Shown: positions 30,501 through 45,579 of the stretch, in pieces
Position numbering within the stretch: position 1 is the first letter of the stretch
Layout of the letters: each line of letters starts with the position of its first letter
Notes under the pieces: generated by a model
Database searches by the model: none
Seen by the model: only the letters and a program-made list of their open reading frames with translations
Told to the model about the DNA's origin: nothing
Origin: Mixophyes australis
Taxonomy: Eukaryota > Chordata > Amphibia > Anura > Limnodynastidae
DNA length: 64,000 bases
Direction: 5' to 3'
Assembly: GCA_036250195.1 (NCBI GenBank)
Contig: JAVHZZ010000015.1
Location: 2,480,001 to 2,544,000, forward strand
Translations under genes and position numbers: made by a program

Positions 30501-31400
30501 GATTCATGATTTGATTCATGATTCATGATTTAATTCATGATTCATGATTCAATTCATGATTCAATACATGATTCATGATTCATGATTCGATTCATGATTC
30601 ATGATTCGATTTATGATTCATGATTCATGATTTATGATTTAATTCATGATTCAATTCATGATTCATGATTCAATTTATGATTCATGATTCATGATTCATG
30701 ATTCGATTCATGATTCAATTCATGATTCATGATTCAAGATTCATGATTCAATTCATGATTCATGATTCATGATTCGATTCATGATTCATGATTCATGATT
30801 CGATTCATGATTCATGATTCGATTCATGATTCATGATTCAATTCATGATTCATGATTCGATTTATGATTTATGATTCAATTCATGATTCATGATTTATGA
30901 TTCAATTCATGATTCAATTCATGATTCATGATTCAATTCATGATTCATGATTCAATTCATAATTCATTTCATGATTCATGATTCAATTCACGATTCATGA
31001 TTCAAGATTCGATTCATGATTTAATTCATGATTTATTTCATGATTCATGATTCAATTCATGATTCATGATTCGATTCATGATTCATGATTTAATTCATGA
31101 TTAATGATTCATGATTCAATTCATGATTCATGATTCAATTCATGATTCATGATTCGATTTATGATTCATGATTCATGATTCATGATTCATAATTCGATTC
31201 ATGATTCATGATTCAATTCATGATTCATGATTCGATTCATGATTCATGATTCAATTCATGTATTATATTTTATGATTCAATTTATGATTCAATTCATGAT
31301 TTATGATTTATGATTCAATTTATGATTCAATTCATGATTCATGATTCAATTCATGTATTATATTTTATGATTCAATTTATGATTCAATTCATGATTTATG
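27560..31400 (+). repeat. 4.55-kb higher-order repeat, copy 2 (with net internal loss)
   Basis: The counterparts are CAATTCATGG 27802, TGAGTCA 28391, CATCATTCATG 28458, CGTGTTTCG 28695, CATAAATTC 29489, GATTTATATTTTATG 29951, TGACTCA 30116 and the TA-rich pair 31260/31355. The GGGTCATG landmark expected near 30.5 kb is absent. At about 30,405-30,415 the sequence jumps from a point equivalent to about 25,870 to one equivalent to about 26,475, and the total offset change is 683 bp. Confidence 0.8.
31259..31369 (+). repeat. TA-rich word pair 4
   Basis: Copies at 31259 and 31354, again 95 bp apart and both preceded by TTCA. This is the counterpart of pair 3 in the 4.55-kb repeat. Confidence 0.9.
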
Positions 31401-33720
31401 ATTTATGATTCAATTTATGATTCAATTCATGATTCATGATTCAATTCATGATTCATGATTCATGATTCGATTCATGATTCATGATTCAATTCATGATTCA
31501 TCATTCATTATTTAATTCATGACTCATGATTCGATTCATGATTCATGATTCAATTCATGATTCATGATTCATGATTCATTTCATGATTCATGATTCATGA
31601 TTCAATTCATGATTCATGATTCAATTCATAATTCATGATTCGATTCATGATTCATGATTCATGATTCAATTCATGATTCATGATTCGATTCATGATTCAT
31701 GATTAAACTCATGATTCATGATTTATGATTCAATTCATGATTCAATTCATGATTCATGAATCAATTTATGATTCATGATTCATGATTTGATTCATGATTC
31801 ATGATTCAATTCATGATTCATGATTCATTATTCAATTCATGATTCATGATTTACTTCATGATTCATGATTCAATTCATGATTCATGATTGATGATTGATG
31901 ATTCATGATTCAATTAATGATTCATGATTCATGATTCGATTCATGATTCATGATTCATGATTCAATTCATGATTCATGATTCGATTCATGATTCGTGATT
32001 AAATTCATGATTCATGATTTATGATTCAATTCATGATTCAATTCATGGGTCATGAATCAATTTATGATTCATGATTCATGATTTGATTCATGATTCATGA
32101 TTCAATTCATGATTCATGATTTAATTCATGATTCATGATTTGATTCATGATTCATGATTCAATTCATGAATCATGATTCATGATTCATGATTCGATTTAT
32201 GATTCATGATTCAATTCATGATTCATGATTTATGATTCACTTCATGATTCAATTCATGATTCGAGATTCATGATTCGATTCATGATTCAATTCATGATTC
32301 ATGATTCATGATTCATGATTCATGATTCGATTCATGATTCATGATTCATGATTCATGATTCAATTTATGATTCATGATTCATGATTCGATTCATGATTCA
32401 TGATTCATAATTCATGATTCAAATCATGATTCGATTCATGATTCATGATTCAATTCATGATTTATGATTCAATTCATGATTCATGATTCGATTCATGATT
32501 AATGATTTATGATTCGTTTCATGATTCATGATTAATTTCATGATTCGTGTTTCGATTCATAATTCATGATTCAATTCATGATTCATGATTCATGATTCGA
32601 TTCATTAATCATGATTCATGATTCATGATTCGATTCATGATTCTTGATTCAATTCATGATTCATGATTCAATTCATGATTCATGATTCGATTCATTAATC
32701 ATGATTCATGATTCATGATTCGATTCATGATTCATGATTCGATTCATGATTCATGATTCATGATTCAATTCATGATTCATGATTCAATTCATGATTCATG
32801 ATTCGATTTATGATTCATGATTTATAATTCATGATTCGATTCATGATTCATGATTCAATTCATGATTTATGATTTATGATTCAATTTATGATTCTATTCA
32901 TGATTCGTGATTCGATTCATGATTCATGATTCATGATTCATTATTTAATTCATGATTCGATTCATGTTTCATGATTCAATTCATGATTCATGATTCATGA
33001 TTAAATTCATGATTCATGATTCGATTCATGATTCATGATTCATGATTCATGATTCAATTCATGATTCATGATTCGATTCATGATTCATGATTCAATTCAT
33101 AATTCATGATTCATGATTCAATTCATGATTCATGATTCATGATTCATGATTCAATTCATGATTCATGATTTATGATTCAACTCATGATTCAATTCATGAT
33201 TCATGAATTATGATTCATGATTCGATTCATGATTCATGATTTGATTCATGATTCATGATTCATGATTCGATTCATGATTCATGATTCAATTCATGATTCA
33301 TGATTCGATTCATGATTCATGATTCGATTCATGATTCATGATTTATGATTCAATTCATGATTCAATTCATGATTCATGATTTATGATTCAATTCATGATT
33401 CAATTCATGATTCATGATTAATGATTCGATTCATGATTAAATTCATGATTCATGATTTGATTCATGATTCATGATTCAATTCATGAATCATGATTCATGA
33501 TTCATGATTCAATTCATGATTCATGATTCAAGATTCGATTCATGATTCAATTCATGATTTATTTCAGGATTTATGATTCAATTCATGATTCATGATTCGA
33601 TTCATGATTCATGATTTAATTCATGATTAATGATTCATGATTCAATTCATGATTCATGATTCAATTCATGATTTATGATTCAATTCATGATTCATGATTC
33701 GATTTATGATTCATGATTCA
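31400..33720 (+). repeat. Mosaic satellite between the 4.55-kb and 5.93-kb HORs
   Basis: The landmarks here are TGACTCA 31520, GGGTCATG 32047, CGTGTTTCG 32546 and a double CATTAATCATG near 32,600 and 32,694. The order from GGGTCATG onward resembles 8.85-10.1 kb and 15.0-16.1 kb. A private change, two adjacent TTGATGA words, lies at 31,888-31,901. Nothing outside the satellite vocabulary is present. Confidence 0.7.
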
Positions 33721-35959
33721 TGATTCATGATTCATGATTCGATTCATGATTCATGATTCATGATTCAATTCATGATTCATAATTCGATTCATGATTCATG
33801 ATTCAATTCATGATTTATATTTTAAGATTCAATTTATGATTCAATTCATGATTTATGATTTATGATTCAATTTATGATTCAATTCATGATTCATGATTCA
33901 ATTCATGATTCATGATTCATGATTCGAATTATGATTCATGATTCATGATTCATTATTTAATTCATGACTCATGATACGATTCATGATTCATGATTCAATT
34001 CATGATTCATGATTCATGATTCAATTCATGATTCATGATTCATGATTCAATTCGTGATTCATGATTCAATTCATGATTCATGATTCAATTCATGATTCAT
34101 GATTCAATTCATGATTCATGATTCAATTCATGATTCATGATTCAATTCATAATTCATGATTCGATTCATGATTCATGATTCATGATTCAATTCATGATTC
34201 ATGATTTGATTCATGATTCAATTCATGATTCATGATTCATTATTCAATTCCTGATTCATGATTCGATTCATGATTCGTGATTAAATTCATGATTCATGAT
34301 TTATGATTCAATTCATGATTCAATTCATGATTCATGAATCAATTTATGAATTATGATTCATGATTTGATTCATGATTCATGATTCAATTCATGATTCATG
34401 ATTTAATTCATGATTCATGATTTGATTTATGATTCATGATTCAATTCATGAATCATGATTCATGATTCATGATTCGATTTATGATTCATGATTCAATTCA
34501 TGATTCATGATTTATGATTCAATTCATGATTCGATTCATGATTCGAGATTCATGATTCGATTCATGATTCAATTCATGATTCATGATTCGATTCATGATT
34601 CATGATTCATGATTCATGATTCATGATTCATGATTCAAATCATGATTCGATTCATGATTCATGATTCAATTCATGATTTATGATTCAATTCATGATTCAT
34701 GATTCGATTCATGATTAATGATTTATGATTCGTTTCATGATTCATGATTCATTTCATGATTCGTGTTTCGATTCATAATTCATGATTTAATTCATGATTC
34801 ATGATTCAATTCATGATTCATGATTCGATTCATTATTAATGATTCATGATTCAAATTATGATTCTTGATTCATTTCATGATTCATGATTCATGATTCAAT
34901 TCATGATTCATGTTTCGATTCATGTATCATGATTCGATTCATGATTCATGATTCGATTCATGATTAATGATTTATGATTCGGTTCATGATTCATGATTCA
35001 TTTCATGATTCGTGTTTCGATTCATAATTCATGATTCAATTCATGATTCATGATTCAATTCATGATTCATGATTCGATTCATTATTCATGATTCATGATT
35101 CATGATTCGATTCATGATTCTTGATTCATTTCATGAATCATGATTCATGATTCAATTCATGATTCATGTTTCGATTCATGTATCATGATTCGATTCATGA
35201 TTCATGATTCATGATTCAATTCATGATTCATGATTCAATTCATGATTCATGATTCGATTCATGATTCATGATTCATGATTCATGATTCAATTCATGATTC
35301 ATGATTCGATTCATGATTCATGATTCAATTCATGATTTATGATTTATGATTCAATTTATGATTCTATTCATGATTCATGATTTGATTCATGATTCATGAT
35401 TCATTATTTAATTCATGATTCGATTCATGTTTCATGATTCAATTCATGATTCATGATTCATGATTAAATTCATGATTCATGATTCGATTCATGATTCATG
35501 ATTCATGATTCAATTCATGATTCATGATTTATGATTCAACTCATGATTCAATTCATGATTCATGAATTATGATTCATGATTCATGAATTATGATTCATGA
35601 TTCATGATTCGAGATTCAATTCATGATTCATGATTCATGATTCAATTCATGATTCATGATTTATGATTCAACTCATGATTCAATTCATGATTCATGAATT
35701 ATGATTCATGATTCATGAATTATGATTCATGATTCATGATTTGATTCATGATTCATGATTCATGATTCGATTCATGATTCATGATTCAATTCATGATTCA
35801 TGATTCGATTCATGATTCATGATTTATGATTCAATTCATGATTCAATTCATGATTCATGATTTATGATTAAATTCATGATTCAATTCATGATTCATGATT
35901 CATGATTCGATTCATGATTCATGATTCAATTCATGAATCATGATTCATGATTCATGATT

Positions 35960-37740
35960 CATGATTTATGATTCAATTCATGATTCATTTCATGATTCAG
36001 GATTCAATTCATGATTCATGATTCAATTCATAATTCATTTCATGATTCATGATTCAATTCATGATTCATGATTCAAGATTCGATTCATGATTTAATTCAT
36101 GATTAATTTCATGATTCATGATTCAATTCATGATTCATGATTCGATTCATGATTCATGATTTAATTCATGATTAATGATTCATGATTCAATTCATGATTC
36201 ATGATTCAATTCATGATTCATGATTCGATTTATGATTCATGATTCATGATTCATGATTCATGATTCGATTCATGATTCATGATTCAATTCATGATTCATG
36301 ATTCGATTCATGATTCATGATTCAATTCATGTATTATATTTTATGATTCAATTTATGATTCAATTCATGATTTATGATTTATGATTCAATTTATGATTCA
36401 ATTTATGATTCATGATTCAATTTATGTATTATATTTTATGATTCAATTTATGATTCAATTCATGATTTATGATTTATGATTCAATTTATGATTCAATTCA
36501 TGATTCATGATTCAATTCATGATTCATGATTCATGATTCGATTCATGATTCATGATTCAATTCATGATTCATGATTCATGATTCATGATTCAATTCATGA
36601 TTCATGATTCAATTCATGATTCATGATTCAATTCATGATTCATGATTCGATTCATGATTCTTGATTCATGATTCAATTCATGATTCATGATTCGAATCAT
36701 GATTCATGATTAAATTCATGATTCATGATTTATGATTCAATTCATGATTCAATTCATGATTCATGAATCAATTTATGATTCATGATTCATGATTTGATTC
36801 ATGATTCATGATTCAATTCATGATTCATGATTCATTATTCAATTCATGATTCATGATTCACTTCATGATTCATGATTCAATTCATGATTCATGATTCATG
36901 ATTCATGATTCATGATTCAATTCATGATTCATGATTCATGATTCGATTCATGATTCATGATTCATGATTCAATTCATGATTCATGATTCGATTCATGATT
37001 CGTGATTAAATTCATGATTCATGATTTATGATTCAATTCATGATTCAATTCATGGGTCATGAATCAATTTATGATTCATGATTCATGATTTGATTCATGA
37101 TTCATGATTCAATTCATGATTCATGATTTAATTCATGATTCATGATTTGATTCATGATTCATGATTCAATTCATGAATCATGATTCAAGATTCATGATTC
37201 GATTTATGATTCATGATTCAATTCATGATTCATGATTTATGATTCAATTCATGATTCAATTCATGATTCGAGATTCATGATTCGATTCATGATTCAATTC
37301 ATGATTCATGATTCATGATTCATGATTAAATTTATGATTCATGATTCATGATTCGATTCATGATTCATGATTCATAATTCATGATTCAAATCATGATTCG
37401 ATTCATGATTCATGATTCAATTCATGATTTATGATTCAATTCATGATTCATGATTCGATTCATGATTAATGATTTATGATTCGTTTCATGATTCATGATT
37501 CATTTCATGATTCGTGTTTCGATTCATAATTCATGATTCAATTCATGATTCATGATTCATGATTCGATTCATTAATCATGATTCATGATTCATGATTCAA
37601 TTCATGATTCATGATTCGATTCATTAATCATGATTCATGATTCATGATTCGATTCATGATTCATGATTCGATTCATGATTCATGATTCATGATTCAATTC
37701 ATGATTCATGATTCAATTCATGAATCATGATTCATGATTC
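35960..37740 (+). repeat. Nested 1.79-kb unit, first copy in HOR copy 1
   Basis: CAGGATTC 35998, TA-rich pair 36331/36426, GGGTCATG 37054 and CGTGTTTCG 37513 repeat at 37785, 38118/38213, 38848 and 39307, at spacings of 1787-1794 bp. The edges were inferred from where GATTTATGATTCAATTC precedes CAGGATTC in both copies. Confidence 0.82.
36330..36440 (+). repeat. TA-rich word pair 5
   Basis: Copies at 36330 and 36425, 95 bp apart, in the first nested 1.79-kb unit. The phrase just upstream of the second copy has CAATTTATGATTCATG where the sister pairs have CAATTCATG. Confidence 0.9.
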
Positions 37741-39520
37741 ATGATTCATGATTTATGATTCAATTCATGATTCATTTCATGATTCAGGATTCAATTCATG
37801 ATTCATGATTCAATTCATAATTCATTTCATGATTCATGATTCAATTCATGATTCATGATTCAAGATTCGATTCATGATTTAATTCATGATTTATTTCATG
37901 ATTCATGATTCAATTCATGATTCATGATTCGATTCATGATTCATGATTTAATTCATGATTAATGATTCATGATTCAATTCATGATTCATGATTCAATTCA
38001 TGATTCATGATTCGATTTATGATTCATGATTCATGATTCATGATTCATGATTCGATTCATGATTCATGATTCAATTCATGATTCATGATTCGATTCATGA
38101 TTCATGATTCAATTCATGTATTATATTTTATGATTCAATTTATGATTCAATTCATGATTTATGATTTATGATTCAATTTATGATTCAATTCATGATTCAT
38201 GATTCAATTTATGTATTATATTTTATGATTCAATTTATGATTCAATTCATGATTTATGATTTATGATTCAATTTATGATTCAATTCATGATTCATGATTC
38301 AATTCATGATTCATGATTCATGATTCGATTCATGATTCATGATTCAATTCATGATTCATGATTCATGATTCATGATTCAATTCATGATTCATGATTCAAT
38401 TCATGATTCATGATTCAATTCATGATTCATGATTCGATTCATGATTCTTGATTCATGATTCAATTCATGATTCATGATTCGAATCATGATTCATGATTAA
38501 ATTCATGATTCATGATTTATGATTCAATTCATGATTCAATTCATGATTCATGAATCAATTTATGATTCATGATTCATGATTTGATTCATGATTCATGATT
38601 CAATTCATGATTCATGATTCATTATTCAATTCATGATTCATGATTCACTTCATGATTCATGATTCAATTCATGATTCATGATTCATGATTCATGATTCAT
38701 GATTCATGATTCAATTCATGATTCATGATTCATGATTCGATTCATGATTCATGATTCATGATTCAATTCATGATTCATGATTCGATTCATGATTCGTGAT
38801 TAAATTCATGATTCATGATTTATGATTCAATTCATGATTCAATTCATGGGTCATGAATCAATTTATGATTCATGATTCATGATTTGATTCATGATTCATG
38901 ATTCAATTCATGATTCATGATTTAATTCATGATTCATGATTTGATTCATGATTCATGATTCAATTCATGAATCATGATTCAAGATTCATGATTCGATTTA
39001 TGATTCATGATTCAATTCATGATTCATGATTTATGATTCAATTCATGATTCAATTCATGATTCGAGATTCATGATTCGATTCATGATTCAATTCATGATT
39101 CATGATTCATGATTCATGATTAAATTTATGATTCATGATTCATGATTCGATTCATGATTCATGATTCATAATTCATGATTCAAATCATGATTCGATTCAT
39201 GATTCATGATTCAATTCATGATTTATGATTCAATTCATGATTCATGATTCGATTCATGATTAATGATTTATGATTCGTTTCATGATTCATGATTCATTTC
39301 ATGATTCGTGTTTCGATTCATAATTCATGATTCAATTCATGATTCATGATTCATGATTCGATTCATTAATCATGATTCATGATTCATGATTCAATTCATG
39401 ATTCATGATTCGATTCATTAATCATGATTCATGATTCATGATTCGATTCATGATTCATGATTCGATTCATGATTCATGATTCATGATTCAATTCATGATT
39501 CATGATTCAATTCATGATTC
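37741..39520 (+). repeat. Nested 1.79-kb unit, second copy in HOR copy 1
   Basis: This is the direct tandem partner of the preceding unit. It ends near GATGTATG (39528), after which the flank TTTATAATTCATG leads into the boundary of the 5.93-kb repeat. The two nested copies differ by single words, for example a 7-bp step between the 36.33-kb pair and the 37.05-kb GGG landmark. Confidence 0.82.
38117..38227 (+). repeat. TA-rich word pair 6
   Basis: Copies at 38117 and 38212, 95 bp apart, 1787 bp after pair 5 in the second nested unit. Confidence 0.9.
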
Positions 39521-41894
39521 ATGATTCGATGTATGATTCATGATTTATAATTCATGATTCGATTCATGATTCATGATTCAATTCATGATTTATGATTTAT
39601 GATTCAATTTATGATTCTATTCATGATTCGTGATTCGATTCATGATTCATGATTCATGATTCATGATTCATGATTCGATTCATGATTCATGATTCATGAT
39701 TCAATTCATGATTCATAATTCGATTCATGATTCATGATTCAATTCATGATTTATATTTTAAGATTCAATTTATGATTCAATTCATGATTTATGATTTATG
39801 ATTCAATTTATGATTCAATTCATGATTCATGATTCAATTCATGATTCATGATTCATGATTCGAATTATGATTCATGATTCATGATTCATTATTTAATTCA
39901 TGACTCATGATACGATTCATGATTCATGATTCAATTCATGATTCATGATTCATGATTCAATTCATGATTCATGATTCATGATTCAATTCGTGATTCATGA
40001 TTCAATTCATGATTCATGATTCAATTCATGATTCATGATTCAATTCATGATTCATGATTCAATTCATGATTCATGATTCAATTCATAATTCATGATTCGA
40101 TTCATGATTCATGATTCATGATTCAATTCATGATTCATGATTTGATTCATGATTCAATTCATGATTCATGATTCATTATTCAATTCCTGATTCATGATTC
40201 GATTCATGATTCGTGATTAAATTCATGATTCATGATTTATGATTCAATTCATGATTCAATTCATGATTCATGAATCAATTTATGAATTATGATTCATGAT
40301 TTGATTCATGATTCATGATTCAATTCATGATTCATGATTTAATTCATGATTCATGATTTGATTTATGATTCATGATTCAATTCATGAATCATGATTCATG
40401 ATTCATGATTCGATTTATGATTCATGATTCAATTCATGATTCATGATTTATGATTCAATTCATGATTCGATTCATGATTCGAGATTCATGATTCGATTCA
40501 TGATTCAATTCATGATTCATGATTCGATTCATGATTCATGATTCATGATTCATGATTCATGATTCAAATCATGATTCGATTCATGATTCATGATTCAATT
40601 CATGATTTATGATTCAATTCATGATTCATGATTCGATTCATGATTAATGATTTATGATTCGTTTCATGATTCATGATTCATTTCATGATTCGTGTTTCGA
40701 TTCATAATTCATGATTTAATTCATGATTCATGATTCAATTCATGATTCATGATTCGATTCATTATTAATGATTCATGATTCGAATTATGATTCTTGATTC
40801 ATTTCATGATTCATGATTCATGATTCAATTCATGATTCATGTTTCGATTCATGTATCATGATTCGATTCATGATTCATGATTCGATTCATGATTAATGAT
40901 TTATGATTCGGTTCATGATTCATGATTCATTTCATGATTCGTGTTTCGATTCATAATTCATGATTCAATTCATGATTCATGATTCAATTCATGATTCATG
41001 ATTCGATTCATTATTCATGATTCATGATTCATGATTCGATTCATGATTCTTGATTCATTTCATGAATCATGATTCATGATTCAATTCATGATTCATGTTT
41101 CGATTCATGTATCATGATTCGATTCATGATTCATGATTCATGATTCAATTCATGATTCATGATTCAATTCATGATTCATGATTCGATTCATGATTCATGA
41201 TTCATGATTCATGATTCAATTCATGATTCATGATTCGATTCATGATTCATGATTCAATTCATGATTTATGATTTATGATTCAATTTATGATTCTATTCAT
41301 GATTCATGATTTGATTCATGATTCATGATTCATTATTTAATTCATGATTCGATTCATGTTTCATGATTCAATTCATGATTCATGATTCATGATTAAATTC
41401 ATGATTCATGATTCGATTCATGATTCATGATTCATGATTCAATTCATGATTCATGATTTATGATTCAACTCATGATTCAATTCATGATTCATGAATTATG
41501 ATTCATGATTCATGAATTATGATTCATGATTCATGATTCGAGATTCAATTCATGATTCATGATTCATGATTCAATTCATGATTCATGATTTATGATTCAA
41601 CTCATGATTCAATTCATGATTCATGAATTATGATTCATGATTCATGAATTATGATTCATGATTCATGATTTGATTCATGATTCATGATTCATGATTCGAT
41701 TCATGATTCATGATTCAATTCATGATTCATGATTCGATTCATGATTCATGATTTATGATTCAATTCATGATTCAATTCATGATTCATGATTTATGATTAA
41801 ATTCATGATTCAATTCATGATTCATGATTCATGATTCGATTCATGATTCATGATTCAATTCATGAATCATGATTCATGATTCATGATTCATGAT

Positions 41895-43680
41895 TTATGA
41901 TTCAATTCATGATTCATTTCATGATTCAGGATTCAATTCATGATTCATGATTCAATTCATAATTCATTTCATGATTCATGATTCAATTCATGATTCATGA
42001 TTCAAGATTCGATTCATGATTTAATTCATGATTTATTTCATGATTCATGATTCAATTCATGATTCATGATTCGATTCATGATTCATGATTTAATTCATGA
42101 TTAATGATTCATGATTCAATTCATGATTCATGATTCAATTCATGATTCATGATTCAATTCATGATTCATGATTCGATTTATGATTCATGATTCATGATTC
42201 ATGATTCATGATTCGATTCATGATTCATGATTCAATTCATGATTCATGATTCGATTCATGATTCATGATTCAATTCATGTATTATATTTTATGATTCAAT
42301 TTATGATTCAATTCATGATTTATGATTTATGATTCAATTTATGATTCAATTCATGATTCATGATTCAATTTATGTATTATATTTTATGATTCAATTTATG
42401 ATTCAATTCATGATTTATGATTTATGATTCAATTTATGATTCAATTCATGATTCAATTCATGATTCATGATTCATGATTCGATTCATGATTCATGATTCA
42501 ATTCATGATTCATGATTCATGATTCATGATTCAATTCATGATTCATGATTCAATTCATGATTCATGATTCAATTCATGATTCATGATTCGATTCATGATT
42601 CTTGATTCATGATTCAATTCATGATTCATGATTCGAATCATGATTCATGATTAAATTCATGATTCATGATTTATGATTCAATTCATGATTCAATTCATGA
42701 TTCATGAATCAATTTATGATTCATGATTCATGATTTGATTCATGATTCATGATTCAATTCATGATTCATGATTCATTATTCAATTCATGATTCATGATTC
42801 ACTTCATGATTCATGATTCAATTCATGATTCATGATTCATGATTCATGATTCATGATTCATGATTCAATTCATGATTCATGATTCATGATTCGATTCATG
42901 ATTCATGATTCATGATTCAATTCATGATTCATGATTCGATTCATGATTCGTGATTAAATTCATGATTCATGATTTATGATTCAATTCATGATTCAATTCA
43001 TGGGTCATGAATCAATTTATGATTCATGATTCATGATTTGATTCATGATTCATGATTCAATTCATGATTCATGATTTAATTCATGATTCATGATTTGATT
43101 CATGATTCATGATTCAATTCATGAATCATGATTCAAGATTCATGATTCGATTTATGATTCATGATTCAATTCATGATTCATGATTTATGATTCAATTCAT
43201 GATTCAATTCATGATTCGAGATTCATGATTCGATTCATGATTCAATTCATGATTCATGATTCATGATTCATGATTAAATTTATGATTCATGATTCATGAT
43301 TCGATTCATGATTCATGATTCATAATTCATGATTCAAATCATGATTCGATTCATGATTCATGATTCAATTCATGATTTATGATTCAATTCATGATTCATG
43401 ATTCGATTCATGATTAATGATTTATGATTCGTTTCATGATTCATGATTCATTTCATGATTCGTGTTTCGATTCATAATTCATGATTCAATTCATGATTCA
43501 TGATTCATGATTCGATTCATTAATCATGATTCATGATTCATGATTCAATTCATGATTCATGATTCGATTCATTAATCATGATTCATGATTCATGATTCGA
43601 TTCATGATTCATGATTCGATTCATGATTCATGATTCATGATTCAATTCATGATTCATGATTCAATTCATGAATCATGATT
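41895..43680 (+). repeat. Nested 1.79-kb unit, first copy in HOR copy 2
   Basis: The landmarks 41928, 42279/42374, 43002 and 43461 repeat at 43733, 44059/44154, 44789 and 45229. The spacings (1805, 1780, 1787 and 1768 bp) scatter more than in HOR copy 1, which indicates word-sized indels after duplication. An additional 19-bp phrase occurs near 42,140 relative to the equivalent place in copy 1. Confidence 0.8.
42278..42388 (+). repeat. TA-rich word pair 7
   Basis: Copies at 42278 and 42373, 95 bp apart. This is the counterpart of pair 5 in the second 5.93-kb repeat, at an offset of 5948 bp. Confidence 0.9.
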
Positions 43681-45460
43681 CATGATTCATGATTCATGAT
43701 TTATGATTCAATTCATGATTCATTTCATGATTCAGGATTCAATTCATGATTCATGATTCAATTCATAATTCATTTCATGATTCATGATTCAATTCATGAT
43801 TCATGATTCAAGATTCGATTCATGATTTAATTCATGATTTATTTCATGATTCATGATTCAATTCATGATTCATGATTCGATTCATGATTCATGATTTAAT
43901 TCATGATTAATGATTCATGATTCAATTCATGATTCATGATTCAATTCATGATTCATGATTCGATTTATGATTCATGATTCATGATTCATGATTCGATTCA
44001 TGATTCATGATTCAATTCATGATTCATGATTCGATTCATGATTCATGATTCAATTCATGTATTATATTTTATGATTCAATTTATGATTCAATTCATGATT
44101 TATGATTTATGATTCAATTTATGATTCAATTCATGATTCATGATTCAATTTATGTATTATATTTTATGATTCAATTTATGATTCAATTCATGATTTATGA
44201 TTTATGATTCAATTTATGATTCAATTCATGATTCATGATTCAATTCATGATTCATGATTCATGATTCGATTCATGATTCATGATTCAATTCATGATTCAT
44301 GATTCATGATTCATGATTCAATTCATGATTCATGATTCAATTCATGATTCATGATTCAATTCATGATTCATGATTCGATTCATGATTCTTGATTCATGAT
44401 TCAATTCATGATTCATGATTCGAATCATGATTCATGATTAAATTCATGATTCATGATTTATGATTCAATTCATGATTCAATTCATGATTCATGAATCAAT
44501 TTATGATTCATGATTCATGATTTGATTCATGATTCATGATTCAATTCATGATTCATGATTCATTATTCAATTCATGATTCATGATTCACTTCATGATTCA
44601 TGATTCAATTCATGATTCATGATTCATGATTCATGATTCATGATTCATGATTCAGTTCATGATTCATGATTCATGATTCGATTCATGATTCATGATTCAT
44701 GATTCAATTCATGATTCATGATTCGATTCATGATTCGTGATTAAATTCATGATTCATGATTTATGATTCAATTCATGATTCAATTCATGGGTCATGAATC
44801 AATTTATGATTCATGATTCATGATTTGATTCATGATTCATGATTCAATTCATGATTCATGATTTGATTCATGATTCATGATTCAATTCATGAATCATGAT
44901 TCAAGATTCATGATTCGATTTATGATTCATGATTCAATTCATGATTCATGATTTATGATTCAATTCATGATTCAATTCATGATTCGAGATTCATGATTCG
45001 ATTCATGATTCAATTCATGATTCATGATTCATGATTCATGATTAAATTTATGATTCATGATTCATGATTCGATTCATGATTCATGATTCATAATTCATGA
45101 TTCAAATCATGATTCGATTCATGATTCATGATTCAATTCATGATTTATGATTCAATTCATGATTCATGATTCGATTCATGATTAATGATTTATGATTCGT
45201 TTCATGATTCATGATTCATTTCATGATTCGTGTTTCGATTCATAATTCATGATTCAATTCATGATTCATGATTCATGATTCGATTCATTAATCATGATTC
45301 ATGATTCATGATTCAATTCATGATTCATGATTCGATTCATTAATCATGATTCATGATTCATGATTCGATTCATGATTCATGATTCGATTCATGATTCATG
45401 ATTCATGATTCAATTCATGATTCATGATTCAATTCATGATTCATGATTCGATGTATGATT
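43681..45460 (+). repeat. Nested 1.79-kb unit, second copy in HOR copy 2
   Basis: This is the tandem partner of the previous unit. Near 44,860 the phrase order goes straight to ATTTGATTC where the sister copies have ATTTAATTC plus ATTTGATTC, a 19-bp loss. A private CAGTTC word lies near 44,653. Confidence 0.8.
44058..44168 (+). repeat. TA-rich word pair 8
   Basis: Copies at 44058 and 44153, 95 bp apart, 1780 bp after pair 7. This is the counterpart of pair 6. Confidence 0.9.
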
Positions 45461-45579
45461 CATGATTTATAATTCATGATTCGATTCATGATTCATGATT
45501 CAATTCATGATTTATGATTTATGATTCAATTTATGATTCTATTCATGATTCGTGATTCGATTCATGATTCATGATTCAT

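Larger units (their letters stand above)
33720..39650 (+). repeat. 5.93-kb higher-order repeat, copy 1
   Basis: Landmarks are ATTTATATTTTAAG 33812, TGACTCA plus TGATACG 33965-33978, CGTGTTTCG 34762 and 35011, CAGGATTC 35998, the TA-rich pairs 36331/36426 and 38118/38213, GGGTCATG 37054 and 38848, CGTGTTTCG 37513 and 39307, and GATGTATG 39528. All recur 5.92-5.95 kb downstream in the same order. The unit contains a nested tandem duplication of about 1.79 kb. The unusual words TGATACG and TTTTAAG are shared only with copy 2, which supports a recent common origin of the pair. Confidence 0.88.
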
